44,587 nucleotides of DNA from an uncultured Planctomycetaceae bacterium (GTDB taxonomy: Bacteria; Planctomycetota; Planctomycetia; Pirellulales; Pirellulaceae), in contig CAIPEB010000686.1 in NCBI GenBank assembly GCA_903863885.1, positions 1 through 44,587 of the forward strand. Direction: 5' to 3'. Position numbers and translations under genes: made by a program. Positions 25,150 to 33,522 of the stretch are shown in pieces (within the stretch, counting starts at the first letter, position 1; every line of letters starts with the position of its first letter). A model generated the notes under the pieces. It ran no database searches. It was not told the DNA's origin and saw only the letters and a list, made by a program, of their open reading frames with translations.

Positions 25150-26712
25150 ATGACAGCATTCCGTTCCAATTCCCTCTCGCGGCGTGGTCTTCTCAAGGCG
25201 GCGGGCACACTTTCGGCATTGGCATGCGCCGGACACTGGGCATCCCGGGAGGGCGAAGCCAGTGCGGAAACAACCGCCGCGCCCAATCCGATCGCGGCCG
25301 AGAATGCGAAAGAAGGTTCACTCGACTGGCAACTGACGCGAGTACGCCTCGACCAGGCCGACGGCTGCCGATCGCCGGCGATCGAGGGTTACTGCTCACG
25401 GCAAAGCGTACTGGCGGGCGAGCAGTTGCAGATCATGGTCTCGACAGATCCAGCCGAGCAATTCGAGATCGAAATATTCCGCATGGGTTACTATGGCGGT
25501 CGAGGTGCGAGGAAAGTCGCGACCCTCGGACCGTTTCAGGGCAAGCCGCAGGCAGTGCCCAAACCGAGCGATCGCGCGATGTACGAATGCGAGTGGGAGC
25601 CGACGGTCGAGTTGACCGTCCCGCCGGACTGGACAAGTGGCGTGTATGTCGGGCGTCTCACCACGCTCGTTCCCGAAGGCCAGCGGCCCTACTGGCAGAG
25701 TTACGTGATCTTCATCGTCCGGGACGATCGCCGCGCGGACATTCTCTTTCAGTGCAGCGACAACACGTGGCAGGCTTACAACGGGTGGCCGGACAAATTC
25801 TCACTCTATACGCATCCCAAGGGCGGGCAGGGACCGTGGGCCGATGTCAGCTTTGATCGCCCTTACGGGCGCGAGGCACAATATACTTCGATCGTCAACG
25901 ATCCGTTGTCCGTCGGTTCCGGTGCGTTTCTGACCTTCGAGTTTCCGCTGGCCTATTGGCTGGAGCAGCAGGGTTACGACGTGAACTACTGCTCGAACAG
26001 CGACATGATCGAGCCCGCGGGAGGCAATCTGTGCAAGGCATTCTTGAGCGTCGGCCATGACGAGTACTGGGACATGCGCCAGTACCATCGCGCCGTCGCG
26101 ATGCGGGACGCGGGCGTGAATCTGCTGTTCCTGTCGGGCAACGCCGTGTGCTGGGTCAGTCCGTTCAAGCCGAGCACCCGCGGACAGGCAAACCGAGCGA
26201 TCTTCCGCGGCGGACCGTACGGCGGCTCGCACCGTTGGGCCGAGAATCGCCAGAAGCAGCACGGGCCCTTTCCCGAACGAGGGCCGGATGAAGGCTATCT
26301 CATGGGTGCGCGGAATCTCGAACCCGTCAATGGCGGCGGCGACTGGATCTGCGCAAAGCCGGAGCACTGGATGTTCGAGGGGACGTCGATGAAGAAAGGC
26401 GATCGTATTCCGGGGCTCATCGGCTGGGAATTCCATGGCGATCCGCCCTCGGATCTGGCCGGGTTGGAGATCGTCGGTCAGGGCACAGCCTGGAACGGAG
26501 GCACGCTTGCCGCACCTTGGACAGCCACTGTCTATCCGGGTCCCAAGGGCAACTTCGTCTTCAACGCCGCCACGATTTTCTGGGCTCAGGGAATGAGCCA
26601 TCCGCCGGGACACACGCTGCCCTGGTCGCACTGGAATCGGCCACACGGTCCTGACGCCCGCGTGCAGCAAATGACCGCGAACCTATTGCGGCGCGCCGGA
26701 TGCGCAGTGTGA
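25150..26712 (+). CDS. Tat-exported N,N-dimethylformamidase beta-subunit-like protein
   Basis: The 520-residue protein has a twin-arginine signal (SRRGLLKAAGTLSALACAGH, residues 9-28). A region like the C-terminal domain of the N,N-dimethylformamidase large subunit follows: FRMGYYGGRGARKVATLGPF, WTSGVYVGRLTT, YVIFIVRDDRRADILFQCSDNT, QAYNGWPDKFSLY, FLSVGHDEYWDMRQY and LLFLSGNAVCWVSPF. In true DMFase this subunit binds iron and hydrolyses the amide; many exported homologues have unknown substrates. The small alpha subunit is not nearby. ATG 25150 follows GGAGGATCCGC, a good ribosome binding site, so the frame upstream to 25132 is not needed. The neighbouring sulfatase is convergent. A role in the local degradative cluster is possible but not shown. 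Confidence 0.82.
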   Translation: MTAFRSNSLSRRGLLKAAGTLSALACAGHWASREGEASAETTAAPNPIAAENAKEGSLDWQLTRVRLDQADGCRSPAIEGYCSRQSVLAGEQLQIMVSTDPAEQFEIEIFRMGYYGGRGARKVATLGPFQGKPQAVPKPSDRAMYECEWEPTVELTVPPDWTSGVYVGRLTTLVPEGQRPYWQSYVIFIVRDDRRADILFQCSDNTWQAYNGWPDKFSLYTHPKGGQGPWADVSFDRPYGREAQYTSIVNDPLSVGSGAFLTFEFPLAYWLEQQGYDVNYCSNSDMIEPAGGNLCKAFLSVGHDEYWDMRQYHRAVAMRDAGVNLLFLSGNAVCWVSPFKPSTRGQANRAIFRGGPYGGSHRWAENRQKQHGPFPERGPDEGYLMGARNLEPVNGGGDWICAKPEHWMFEGTSMKKGDRIPGLIGWEFHGDPPSDLAGLEIVGQGTAWNGGTLAAPWTATVYPGPKGNFVFNAATIFWAQGMSHPPGHTLPWSHWNRPHGPDARVQQMTANLLRRAGCAV

Positions 26713-26756
26713 CCGCCGCGCCGATCCGGGTCTGAAATGGAGAATGAACCCGGGAT

Positions 26757-28364
26757 TCAATCCGGGATCGGTTCGTTCTTGCCGACCGGCTTGCCCTCCC
26801 AGTTCACGTCGCCCGTCACGGGATCATACGTGAGAATTCGCTGCGTGCTGCCCGGTGCCGGCTTTAGGCTCGCTTTGGGCATCCATTGTGCGAGTTCGCG
26901 TTTCACGTCGGTCAGGGCCGGGTCGCCGGCGAGGTTCTTCCATTCGTTCGGGTCGGCCTGCATGTCATACAGTTCCTCGGATCCATCCGCGTAACGGATG
27001 TACCGCCATCGCTCCGTGCGCACGGCGTGATTGTCGTGGTTGTGCGTCGTGATCGCCGGCCAGGGGCGAGGCGCGCTGGCGTCATGCAATTGAGGCACGA
27101 GGCTGTGTCCTTCAAGATCATTGCGATCAGGAAACCCCGCGAGTTCCAGGAGCGTCGGAAACACGTCGAGCAACTCGGCCGGGCGCACGCATCTCGCATT
27201 CGGCGCGATACCCGGTCCGGCGAAGACCAGCGGAACGCGAGTCGAACGGTCCCAGAGCGAGTTCTTGCCGCTGATCAGTTTCTCGCCCAAGTGCCAGCCA
27301 TGGTCGCCCCAGATCACGATGATCGTGTTGTCCGCGCGGCCCGTTGCGTCCAGCGCGGCAAGTACTCGCCCCAATTGTGCGTCCATGAAACTGGTGCTGG
27401 CCAGATAGGCGCGAACCAGCGGCCGCCATTCACGATATTCGCGCAGCGTCTTGAGCCTGGGTTCCGGAAGTCGCCAATGCAGATACCACGAAAATCGCGG
27501 CGTGTCATCGCGGTCGTCTTCCAGCACGGGAGGCATCTGCAGTGTCGCGTCGGGATAGAGATCAAAGTACTTTTGCGGCGCATAACACGGCACGTGCGGA
27601 AGGCGGAAGCCGCAGGCAACGAAGAACGGCTTGTCCCGCGGGGCCTTCTGGAGTGCATCGATCGCGGCACTGGCGATCTTGTAGTCACCGGCATCTTCGT
27701 CGCGTTCCGGAAACGGCCCCCAGTCCATCAACGGATGTCGAGGCTCCGGAAGGTTGGCAATCGGTTTCGGCGGACGGCCGGGCCCCGGCGCGGGTCCCCA
27801 CGCGTTGAACTCGCGGGCCTGATCCACCGGCTTGATCGAACCGTCGTGATAGATCTTCCCGCATGTGTAAGTGAAGTACCCCGCCTCCGTGAAGGTCTGC
27901 GGCAATGTCACGCACTTCCTGGTGCGCTCGACATCGCGAATCCCGGGCGTTAATCCGTAAATGCCCGTCGACGAGGGACGCAACCCCGTGAGCAGACTGG
28001 ATCGCGAGGGATTGCACAGCGGCGACTGGATGTGTGCGTTGGTGAACAGGGTTCCCCTCGCCGCAACTCCGTCGATGTTCGGAGTCTTGACCTGCGGATG
28101 GCCGCCCATGCAGCCGATCCAGTCGTTCTGGTCATCGATCGCGATGAAGAGCACGTTGGGGCGGGAGGCTCTTTCCGCGGCGAACATCGGCTGGGCATAC
28201 AATGCGGCGGACAGGCAGATCAGAACGCCGGCGAACAGTCCGGCCAGCATCGGTCCATGACCCGCAACGCACGACCGACCGCAGTCGCTTTTGTCTCGTG
28301 ATGGAATCTCATTCAGGCGGGACAATACGTTCGCAACGCTCAGGTATCCGAAATCATCTGCCAC
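26757..28364 (-). CDS. Formylglycine-dependent sulfatase
   Basis: The protein contains the alkaline-phosphatase-superfamily metal site NVLFIAIDDQNDWIGCMGGH and the sulfatase active-site motif CNPSRSSLLTG. Its Cys (residue 117 from GTG 28364, 79 from ATG 28250) would be oxidised to formylglycine. It also has GYFTYTCGKIYH, VIWGDHGWHLGEK, DRSTRVPLVF and the C-terminal WRYIRYADGSEELYD. The wording resembles iduronate-2-sulfatase/choline-sulfatase-like enzymes of planctomycetes. GTG 28364 has AGGAG eight bases upstream but would place 40 residues ahead of the hydrophobic signal (MLAGLFAGVLICLSAALYAQ); ATG 28250 gives a classical signal peptide with no clear ribosome binding site. It likely removes sulfate esters from polysaccharides in the periplasm or outside. 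The maturase is not in the window. Confidence 0.92.
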   Translation of the reverse strand: MADDFGYLSVANVLSRLNEIPSRDKSDCGRSCVAGHGPMLAGLFAGVLICLSAALYAQPMFAAERASRPNVLFIAIDDQNDWIGCMGGHPQVKTPNIDGVAARGTLFTNAHIQSPLCNPSRSSLLTGLRPSSTGIYGLTPGIRDVERTRKCVTLPQTFTEAGYFTYTCGKIYHDGSIKPVDQAREFNAWGPAPGPGRPPKPIANLPEPRHPLMDWGPFPERDEDAGDYKIASAAIDALQKAPRDKPFFVACGFRLPHVPCYAPQKYFDLYPDATLQMPPVLEDDRDDTPRFSWYLHWRLPEPRLKTLREYREWRPLVRAYLASTSFMDAQLGRVLAALDATGRADNTIIVIWGDHGWHLGEKLISGKNSLWDRSTRVPLVFAGPGIAPNARCVRPAELLDVFPTLLELAGFPDRNDLEGHSLVPQLHDASAPRPWPAITTHNHDNHAVRTERWRYIRYADGSEELYDMQADPNEWKNLAGDPALTDVKRELAQWMPKASLKPAPGSTQRILTYDPVTGDVNWEGKPVGKNEPIPD

Positions 28365-28380
28365 GGGTCTGTCTCCTGCC

Positions 28381-28493
28381 GCCCTGAGTACTAACCGTCA
28401 GATCGTTTGTTTTTCGCGCAATGTCGGGCGTCCGACGGAAGCGGGTTTACGGGCCGGTGCGTCAGCACTGCATTGGGACGCGGCCCTGCCGCC
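28381..28493 (+). repeat. Dispersed double-hairpin repeat, copy 3
   Basis: GCCCTGAGTACTAACCGTC is followed by GTTTGTTTTTCGCGCAATGTC, which matches the complement of 34801-34835. Then come GACGGAAGCGGGTTTA, GCCGGTGCGTCAGCAC and GCGGCCCTGCCGC. The last stem has G-C where other copies have T-A, a compensatory change. It begins a few bases upstream of the AGGAG that would serve the sulfatase GTG start. Confidence 0.7.
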
Positions 28494-28564
28494 TTTCACT
28501 TCGGGCATAACCAGTACACAATCATCCACTACGAGTGTGCGACTTCAACCAGGGGCTGTCTGAA

Positions 28565-29824
28565 ATGATCCGGAAATTCCATGTTCTCTTGTTATTCGGC
28601 TTGCTGGCCGTGCCTGCAGTTACGACTCGATCACTGCACGCAGCCGACAATCCGCCGCCGAAACTGAAACTCAACAAAGAAGAACGGCAGAAACGCGACG
28701 ATTCGCTGCGGGCGGTCGCCAGGCAGATCGGTATCGGTCCCGGATGTGTGATCGCGGACATCGGAGCGGGCGACGGCCAGGACTCGTGGTTGTTCGCCGA
28801 TATCGTGACGGACACGGGCAAGGTGCTGTCCGAGGAAATCGAAGAAGCCAAGACCAAGGGAATTGAAAAAGAAGCAGCGGCGCGAAAGTTGACGCAAGTG
28901 ACCGCCGTGCTGGGAAAGCCTGAAGATCCCGGGTTGCCGGCCAACTCGGTTGACATGGCATTCATGCACCTGGTGTATCACCACCTGTCGCAACCGCGGG
29001 AAATGCTGCAGGCGATCTGGAAATCCCTGAAGCCCGGCGGCAAGTTCGTGGTCATCGACCAGCGACTCGGCACGCTGATGGACTGGGTGCCTCGCGCGGA
29101 TCGCGCCAAGAAGCACTTTTGGATCGCCGAGACCACCGTGGTTCGCGAGGCGCGCGAACAGGGATTCGCATTTCTCGAATGCGCCGAGCAGTGCTGGCAC
29201 GACAAGAAAGCATTCGTGCTGGTCTTTCAAAGGCCCGAGGGAGTCGAGTCACCTGACCGCGATCCCGACGCGATGTGTCCGATTCCCGCGAGTGTCGTGG
29301 AACAGTTGCTCCCCGACGCCGGCGACAAGGATAAGTACGGTCACGTGGCATTCATTGCCTTGGGCGAGGGTCGCAACCTGATCCAGCCGATTCTCAAGAC
29401 GACCGGTGCGGAAGGCGTGGATATAGTGCTTGAGGAGTGGGCCACGCGGAAAGACGAGAGGCCGCCCCTCGCGACAGGCCTGAATCTGCCCTCGAAGCTG
29501 ACGGATCAGGGCGATCCCGGTCTGGCCGACGATTCGATCGATGCGGTCTACTTTCTCGACAGCTACCACTTGCTGTTCCACGGCCCTGTGCTGCTGGAGA
29601 AGTTGAATAAGCGACTGGCGACCAACGGTCGCGTTTACGTGCTCGACCGTCCGGCAACCCGCGACGTCTCGCGTCGCGAAGCGAGCCATCGCCGCATGAT
29701 CGCGCCGGAGACGGTGAAACAGGAAATGGCCAAGGCCGGTTTCAAGTTCTTGCGCGAGAACCCGCTGCCGGATTGCGGACGAGTCCTGCTCGTCTTCGGC
29801 CGAGGAGATTTCCCGAATCCGTAA
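28565..29824 (+). CDS. Exported protein with two methyltransferase-like halves
   Basis: The 419-residue protein starts with a signal peptide (RKFHVLLLFGLLAVPAVTTR, probable cleavage after LHA near residue 27). The first half is class I AdoMet-methyltransferase-like: motif I VIADIGAGDGQDSWLFA, then SVDMAFMHLVYHHLSQPREM and SLKPGGKFVVIDQRLG. The second half repeats the layout (VAFIALGEGRNLIQPI; SIDAVYFLDSYHLLFHGPVL; ATNGRVYVLDRPATR) but its glycine loop is degenerate. It resembles the exported predicted methyltransferases of COG4798 type. An exported AdoMet-dependent enzyme is hard to explain because AdoMet is cytoplasmic. ATG 28565 is preceded by AGGGG. It is divergent from the sulfatase and convergent with another methyltransferase gene. 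Confidence 0.8.
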   Translation: MIRKFHVLLLFGLLAVPAVTTRSLHAADNPPPKLKLNKEERQKRDDSLRAVARQIGIGPGCVIADIGAGDGQDSWLFADIVTDTGKVLSEEIEEAKTKGIEKEAAARKLTQVTAVLGKPEDPGLPANSVDMAFMHLVYHHLSQPREMLQAIWKSLKPGGKFVVIDQRLGTLMDWVPRADRAKKHFWIAETTVVREAREQGFAFLECAEQCWHDKKAFVLVFQRPEGVESPDRDPDAMCPIPASVVEQLLPDAGDKDKYGHVAFIALGEGRNLIQPILKTTGAEGVDIVLEEWATRKDERPPLATGLNLPSKLTDQGDPGLADDSIDAVYFLDSYHLLFHGPVLLEKLNKRLATNGRVYVLDRPATRDVSRREASHRRMIAPETVKQEMAKAGFKFLRENPLPDCGRVLLVFGRGDFPNP

Positions 29825-29842
29825 CGATCGTCTGGCCTCGCA

Positions 29843-30406
29843 CTAGGCGATCGGCTCTTCGCCCCGCACCAGCAGCGCAGCGTGGCACATGCGGACTCGT
29901 GGACGTTCCACGACATTCAAACCGGTTGCGCCGGCTATCTCCAGTGTTCTCGCAAATGCCTTGGACGAGACATGGACAATGGGTTCGATGATGAGGAACT
30001 GACCCTGAGGCCTCAGGCAATCGTGGATTTCCCGGATCAGTCGCTCCGTGTCGGGAACCTCGTGGACAGAGAAGGACGCCAGCGTGAAATCGACGGTCTC
30101 GTCCAGACCGATCGAGTCGGTCCGGCAGCGATGCGTTCGAATGCGGCATTCGACGCCCGCCCGCTTTGCGCGCCTGCGCAATGTGGCAAGCATCTGTTCC
30201 TGGAGGTCCACCGCAATTACGAGTCCTGCGTCGCCGACCAGCTCCGCCATGCCGATCGCGAACATGCCCATGCCGCATCCGAAGTCCATGGTCCGCATTC
30301 CGGCACGGACATAAGGAGACAGGATCCGTTGCGGATTGTGGATCAATCGCCGCAAGCGGTTATCAATAAAGTAGCCGCCCCACCAGGGACAAACGTGTGA
30401 GCACAT
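29843..30406 (-). CDS. Class I SAM-dependent methyltransferase
   Basis: The 187-residue protein has motif I MDFGCGMGMFAIGMAEL, the acidic loop VIAVDLQEQML, the motif IV region VDFTLASFSVHEVPD and the post-motif CLRPQGQFLIIEPIVH. This is a complete small Rossmann methyltransferase. It opens MCSHVCPWWGGYFIDNRLRR, with a short Cys/Trp-rich start seen in some uncharacterised bacterial methyltransferases. No signal peptide is present, so it is cytoplasmic. The substrate cannot be told. Its end lies 18 bases from the end of the exported methyltransferase-like gene on the other strand. Confidence 0.85.
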   Translation of the reverse strand: MCSHVCPWWGGYFIDNRLRRLIHNPQRILSPYVRAGMRTMDFGCGMGMFAIGMAELVGDAGLVIAVDLQEQMLATLRRRAKRAGVECRIRTHRCRTDSIGLDETVDFTLASFSVHEVPDTERLIREIHDCLRPQGQFLIIEPIVHVSSKAFARTLEIAGATGLNVVERPRVRMCHAALLVRGEEPIA

Positions 30407-30460
30407 GCTTGGCTCGCTGAAGTGATCATGCGGAGATCAAAACTCGCCGAAGAGAATCGT

Positions 30461-32959
30461 TCACTCGGCATTCGCCTTCTTATACGTAATCACTGCTGAG
30501 CCCGGTTGGTCCGCGATGGACACCGGCAGTCCTTTTGAAAGCAGTTCCTCGCCCGTTGTCGTGCGGGTTTGGCCCGTGTCGATATCGGTCAGCGTATAGC
30601 GGCATCCGGCCTCGACTCCGCGCAGCTTGAAACGGGCGACCTCGTAGATACTGTCCCCTCGGCGAAACGCCTGAACCATGCCTTCGTTCTTTTCGGGCGA
30701 ATGAAACTGCCACGCCATCCAGACCGACTTATCCAGACTGTAAGGCGTAAGCGGATAGTAATCCGCGAAGTAATAGGGAGCGTACTCGCACCACTGCTGC
30801 AGCACGCGGCGGATGAGCGCGTAATCCAGGTCCTTCTTCCGCATGTCGAAGCACGCCGTGAAGTGTGTCACCATCGTGCTGCGCAGCAGATACGGCGTGA
30901 TCGGCCCCGAACCGGTTCCTGTTCCCTGGAAGGGAATCCAAAACGACATCCCGTAAGTGTGCGCCTGGTTGCCGACCGGTTCCATGATGTAGTCGCTGCG
31001 CAGCAAGGGCACGGCGCGGCGCATCGTTTCCAGATCGTTGCGCCGCCCGCCGGAGGCGCATGAATCGATCAGCATGTCGGGGTGTCTGCGGCGCAGTTCG
31101 TCCCAGTAGGCCAGGTATCCGGTGACGTGATGGTTCTCCGTAATGCCCTGGCGGTCCTCCTTGTCGTTGGCTCGCCAGTTATTCAGCGGGTCCATGTTGA
31201 AATCCTGCCGGTAGAGATCGATACCCTGCTCGGTAATCAGCCGACCAATGTGCTCCGTCAGCCATTTCCGCGCGTCGTCGTCTCCGAGGTTCAACAACCC
31301 TCCATTGCGGCCGCCAAGAACCCACTCGGGATGGTTCTCCGTCAGCCACGTGCCGCTGTGCACGCGCTCCGGTTCAAACCAGACAATCGTCTTGACGCCC
31401 TTGGCTCGTGCGTGGTCCGAGATCGATCGCAATCCGCCCGGGAATCGCCTGGTGTCGACTTCCCACGTGCCGGTTTTCGGCCATTGGCCGTCGCACGGAT
31501 ACCATCCTGCGTCCATCCACCAGTACTTCAGCGGCAGTTTCTCTTCGAGATAGCGGTCTACGAAAAACTTCTGATTTGCCGAGTCGGCGTTGATCATCTC
31601 GCCGAATTGGTGGGAACTGCAGGCTGCCATCTGCACGCCGGGGAGTTTTCCGCCTGGGCGAGGCAGGTTGTGGGCAAGCATCCATCGTCGCCACACGTTT
31701 TGGGCGTCGATCCATTCACCGTCCCAGAATTGAACGGCCATCAGGGGCGTTCGTATTTCTTCGCCCGGATGCAGTTTCAAGTGCGTCAGTTCCTGGCCGG
31801 CACGAATTCGCACGCCGCCGGTCGCCTCGTTCGTGAACTCGGCAGCCCACTGTCCCGGCCAACCGACCGCCACGATGACTCCGCCGCCCGACCATGCCAG
31901 ATTGAAATACGGCCAATCGCTGTTGCTAGGCCTTCCGCCGGCAGCCGTGATGCGTTTCGATTCACCGGATTTCAATGGTGTTTCCAGCGGCTCATAGTCG
32001 TTCGGCTGGCAGGGACTGCCGACGTTGTGGTGGAGCACGACCTTTTCCCCGCCGCCAAGGACCGCGTCCGCTGCCTGAATATCCGAGAGGATCTGCGTAT
32101 CGGCTGAACCGGTGTTTTTCAGATACAGCGTCCACTCAACCGTCGGGAAGTCGTGATACTCAATGCCCAGACAGCGCGCGGTCAGGCCGCTCGCTTCGTC
32201 GGTGTACAGCAGCGTGTGCTCCGTACGGGTCGCGTCCAATTCGCGCGACGATCGCGTGACCTTCCACGCCAGTTCTGTGAAGCTCTTGCCTCCGCACTTG
32301 AACGTGAACGGCGGTTGAGTCGTCAGAGGGATGCGGACCGAGTTGTCGAAAGGAAGGTCGGCGAGCCAGATATCGCGGCCGCCCGGCAGCGTGACCTTGG
32401 CGTCGGCCCAGTCCGCCTGGTCGCAGCCGATTCCGTCTCCGCCATCGTCCACCTGAAGCACGAACTCGCGCGCCCCGTCGAGTTTGACATGAACCGGCAC
32501 CGCGGGAGAGCCTTCGTGCAGCAACTCCGACTGAAACTTGGATGCTCCGCCTGCCCACACGGAGAATCGCACGCTGCCGCGCCCGCCGCTGGTCTGGTCG
32601 TTGGTATCCACTCCGGCGATCGCGCTGAACTTCTCGGCCGGTTCGGAAAGACGCACGACGATTTTGCTGAAGGCGTGGCAATACAGGCCGCGTTTGTAAG
32701 TCGAGGTGCCGATCTTCAGCGGTTGGTCCGAGCGAGAGTTCTTCTGCACGGGATCATTGTTCGCAAGCACGACCAGCGCGGGAGGAAGTTCCGTTGCGGA
32801 GTTCATAATGCCGCCGAACTTGGCAGCCACCCATCGAGATGCTTCGGCCTTTGCACCCGGTCCGGCTTCCGCAGCTGGACTTTGCCGCTCGATGCAAAGG
32901 AGACAAACCGCGGCCAGAAAAGCCGCCCATCGCCCGCAGTTTGTTGGTTGGCGCCGCAT
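30461..32959 (-). CDS. GH36-like alpha-galactosidase with N-terminal NPCBM domain
   Basis: The 832-residue protein has a signal peptide (AAFLAAVCLLCIERQSPAAEA), then an NPCBM-type carbohydrate-binding region (about residues 40-190; YKRGLYCHAFSKIVVRL, FSAIAGVDTNDQ, WADAKVTLPGG). The GH36 catalytic barrel follows: KYWWMDAGWYPCDG, TIVWFEPERVHSGTWL, the nucleophile motif IDLYRQDFNMDPLNNWR (Asp near residue 585) and the acid/base region LIDSCASGGRRNDLETMRR (about 630-643). ATG 32959 follows GGGAGAG at good spacing. The family removes terminal alpha-galactose or alpha-N-acetylgalactosamine from oligosaccharides and glycoproteins; substrate preference is not decidable here. It is exported and sits with a sulfatase, a sialidase-like protein and beta-helix proteins. 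Confidence 0.9.
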   Translation of the reverse strand: MRRQPTNCGRWAAFLAAVCLLCIERQSPAAEAGPGAKAEASRWVAAKFGGIMNSATELPPALVVLANNDPVQKNSRSDQPLKIGTSTYKRGLYCHAFSKIVVRLSEPAEKFSAIAGVDTNDQTSGGRGSVRFSVWAGGASKFQSELLHEGSPAVPVHVKLDGAREFVLQVDDGGDGIGCDQADWADAKVTLPGGRDIWLADLPFDNSVRIPLTTQPPFTFKCGGKSFTELAWKVTRSSRELDATRTEHTLLYTDEASGLTARCLGIEYHDFPTVEWTLYLKNTGSADTQILSDIQAADAVLGGGEKVVLHHNVGSPCQPNDYEPLETPLKSGESKRITAAGGRPSNSDWPYFNLAWSGGGVIVAVGWPGQWAAEFTNEATGGVRIRAGQELTHLKLHPGEEIRTPLMAVQFWDGEWIDAQNVWRRWMLAHNLPRPGGKLPGVQMAACSSHQFGEMINADSANQKFFVDRYLEEKLPLKYWWMDAGWYPCDGQWPKTGTWEVDTRRFPGGLRSISDHARAKGVKTIVWFEPERVHSGTWLTENHPEWVLGGRNGGLLNLGDDDARKWLTEHIGRLITEQGIDLYRQDFNMDPLNNWRANDKEDRQGITENHHVTGYLAYWDELRRRHPDMLIDSCASGGRRNDLETMRRAVPLLRSDYIMEPVGNQAHTYGMSFWIPFQGTGTGSGPITPYLLRSTMVTHFTACFDMRKKDLDYALIRRVLQQWCEYAPYYFADYYPLTPYSLDKSVWMAWQFHSPEKNEGMVQAFRRGDSIYEVARFKLRGVEAGCRYTLTDIDTGQTRTTTGEELLSKGLPVSIADQPGSAVITYKKANAE

Positions 32960-33003
32960 GCTGGACTCTCCCATGGGTGTTTTGTCATCGTCGTGGCACT
33001 GCA

Positions 33004-33024
33004 ATTGATCGCCCGATGATCAAT
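33004..33024. promoter_or_regulatory. Operator-like inverted repeat upstream of the GH36 gene
   Basis: ATTGATC (33004-33010) and GATCAAT (33018-33024) are perfect complements separated by seven bases. The site is 45 bases upstream of the GH36 start codon, in a normal place for a repressor or activator site. No regulator gene is adjacent. Confidence 0.35.
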
Positions 33025-33222
33025 ATGGCTTGAAAATGCCGCGGGACAACTGGTCATTGCCGCCGATCCGGCGTGGGACAGCACTCCTTTGCGCATGTGC
33101 CGGGGCCGTCACTTTGGGAAACCCAGGGGGTGTGGCGATTCTTCACTTGAAATGTCGGCTGAATCCAGCCATTTCCCGCATGATTCCGGGGATCATCAAC
33201 TGCGCAAGAATTTCACACGATC

Positions 33223-33275
33223 TTGCCAACGTCGCACGAAGCGCGCTACGATCGAAAATGTCTTGTGCCAAGACA
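33223..33275 (+). promoter_or_regulatory. Candidate sigma70-like promoter with hairpin at the start site
   Basis: TTGCCA (33223-33228) and TACGAT (33247-33252) are spaced by 18 bases. Immediately after the -10 element is TGTCTTG-TGC-CAAGACA (33259-33275), a perfect 7-bp inverted repeat that would fall at or just after the start of transcription. It points toward the adaptor/RND genes at 33523. It is only a pattern match; the 5' untranslated region would be about 260 bases and include a dispersed repeat. Confidence 0.3.
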
Positions 33276-33315
33276 GTTGCGGCTTAAACAGGTTTTTCAG
33301 GTCGGCCGGCGAACG

Positions 33316-33420
33316 GCCCTGGGATGCAAATCGTCAGACGCTGCTTTCATGCAGAGTCGAGCGACCAACGGGAGCGATGTTCTCTGCCGGTGCGGCAGCA
33401 CCGCTGTGGCAGGCGCCCTG
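33316..33420 (+). repeat. Dispersed double-hairpin repeat, copy 4
   Basis: It starts GCCCTGGGATGCAAATCGTC and contains GAGCGACCAACGGGAGCG and CCGGTGCGGCAGCACCGC, and ends GGCAGGCGCCCTG. The first hairpin keeps CGGTGC/GCACCG exactly. GCCCTG is found at both ends. The orientation is opposite to the tandem pair at 34621-34842. Confidence 0.7.
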
Positions 33421-33522
33421 ACTCCCGATTGGGTAGAAAATGTAACCAAAGAGTCGATTGGGGAGTCAGTCACGGTTGGGGCTGGTTCGATCGTTGAAAC
33501 CCCGCGTTGAGGAGTAGTCGTC

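Larger units (their letters stand above)
32960..33522. other. 563-base divergent intergenic region
   Basis: This space lies between the GH36 gene and the adaptor/RND operon. It holds an operator-like inverted repeat at 33004-33024, a promoter-like pair with an adjoining hairpin at 33223-33275, and a dispersed repeat copy at 33316-33420. No gene is supported; short open frames overlap the repeat. Confidence 0.6.

Noticed and set aside
26750-26779. CCCGGGATTCAATCCGGG palindrome as a bidirectional terminator between the DMFase-like gene and the sulfatase
   Set aside because: The stem contains a bulge, overlaps the sulfatase stop region and has no T-run on either side, so termination is not supported.
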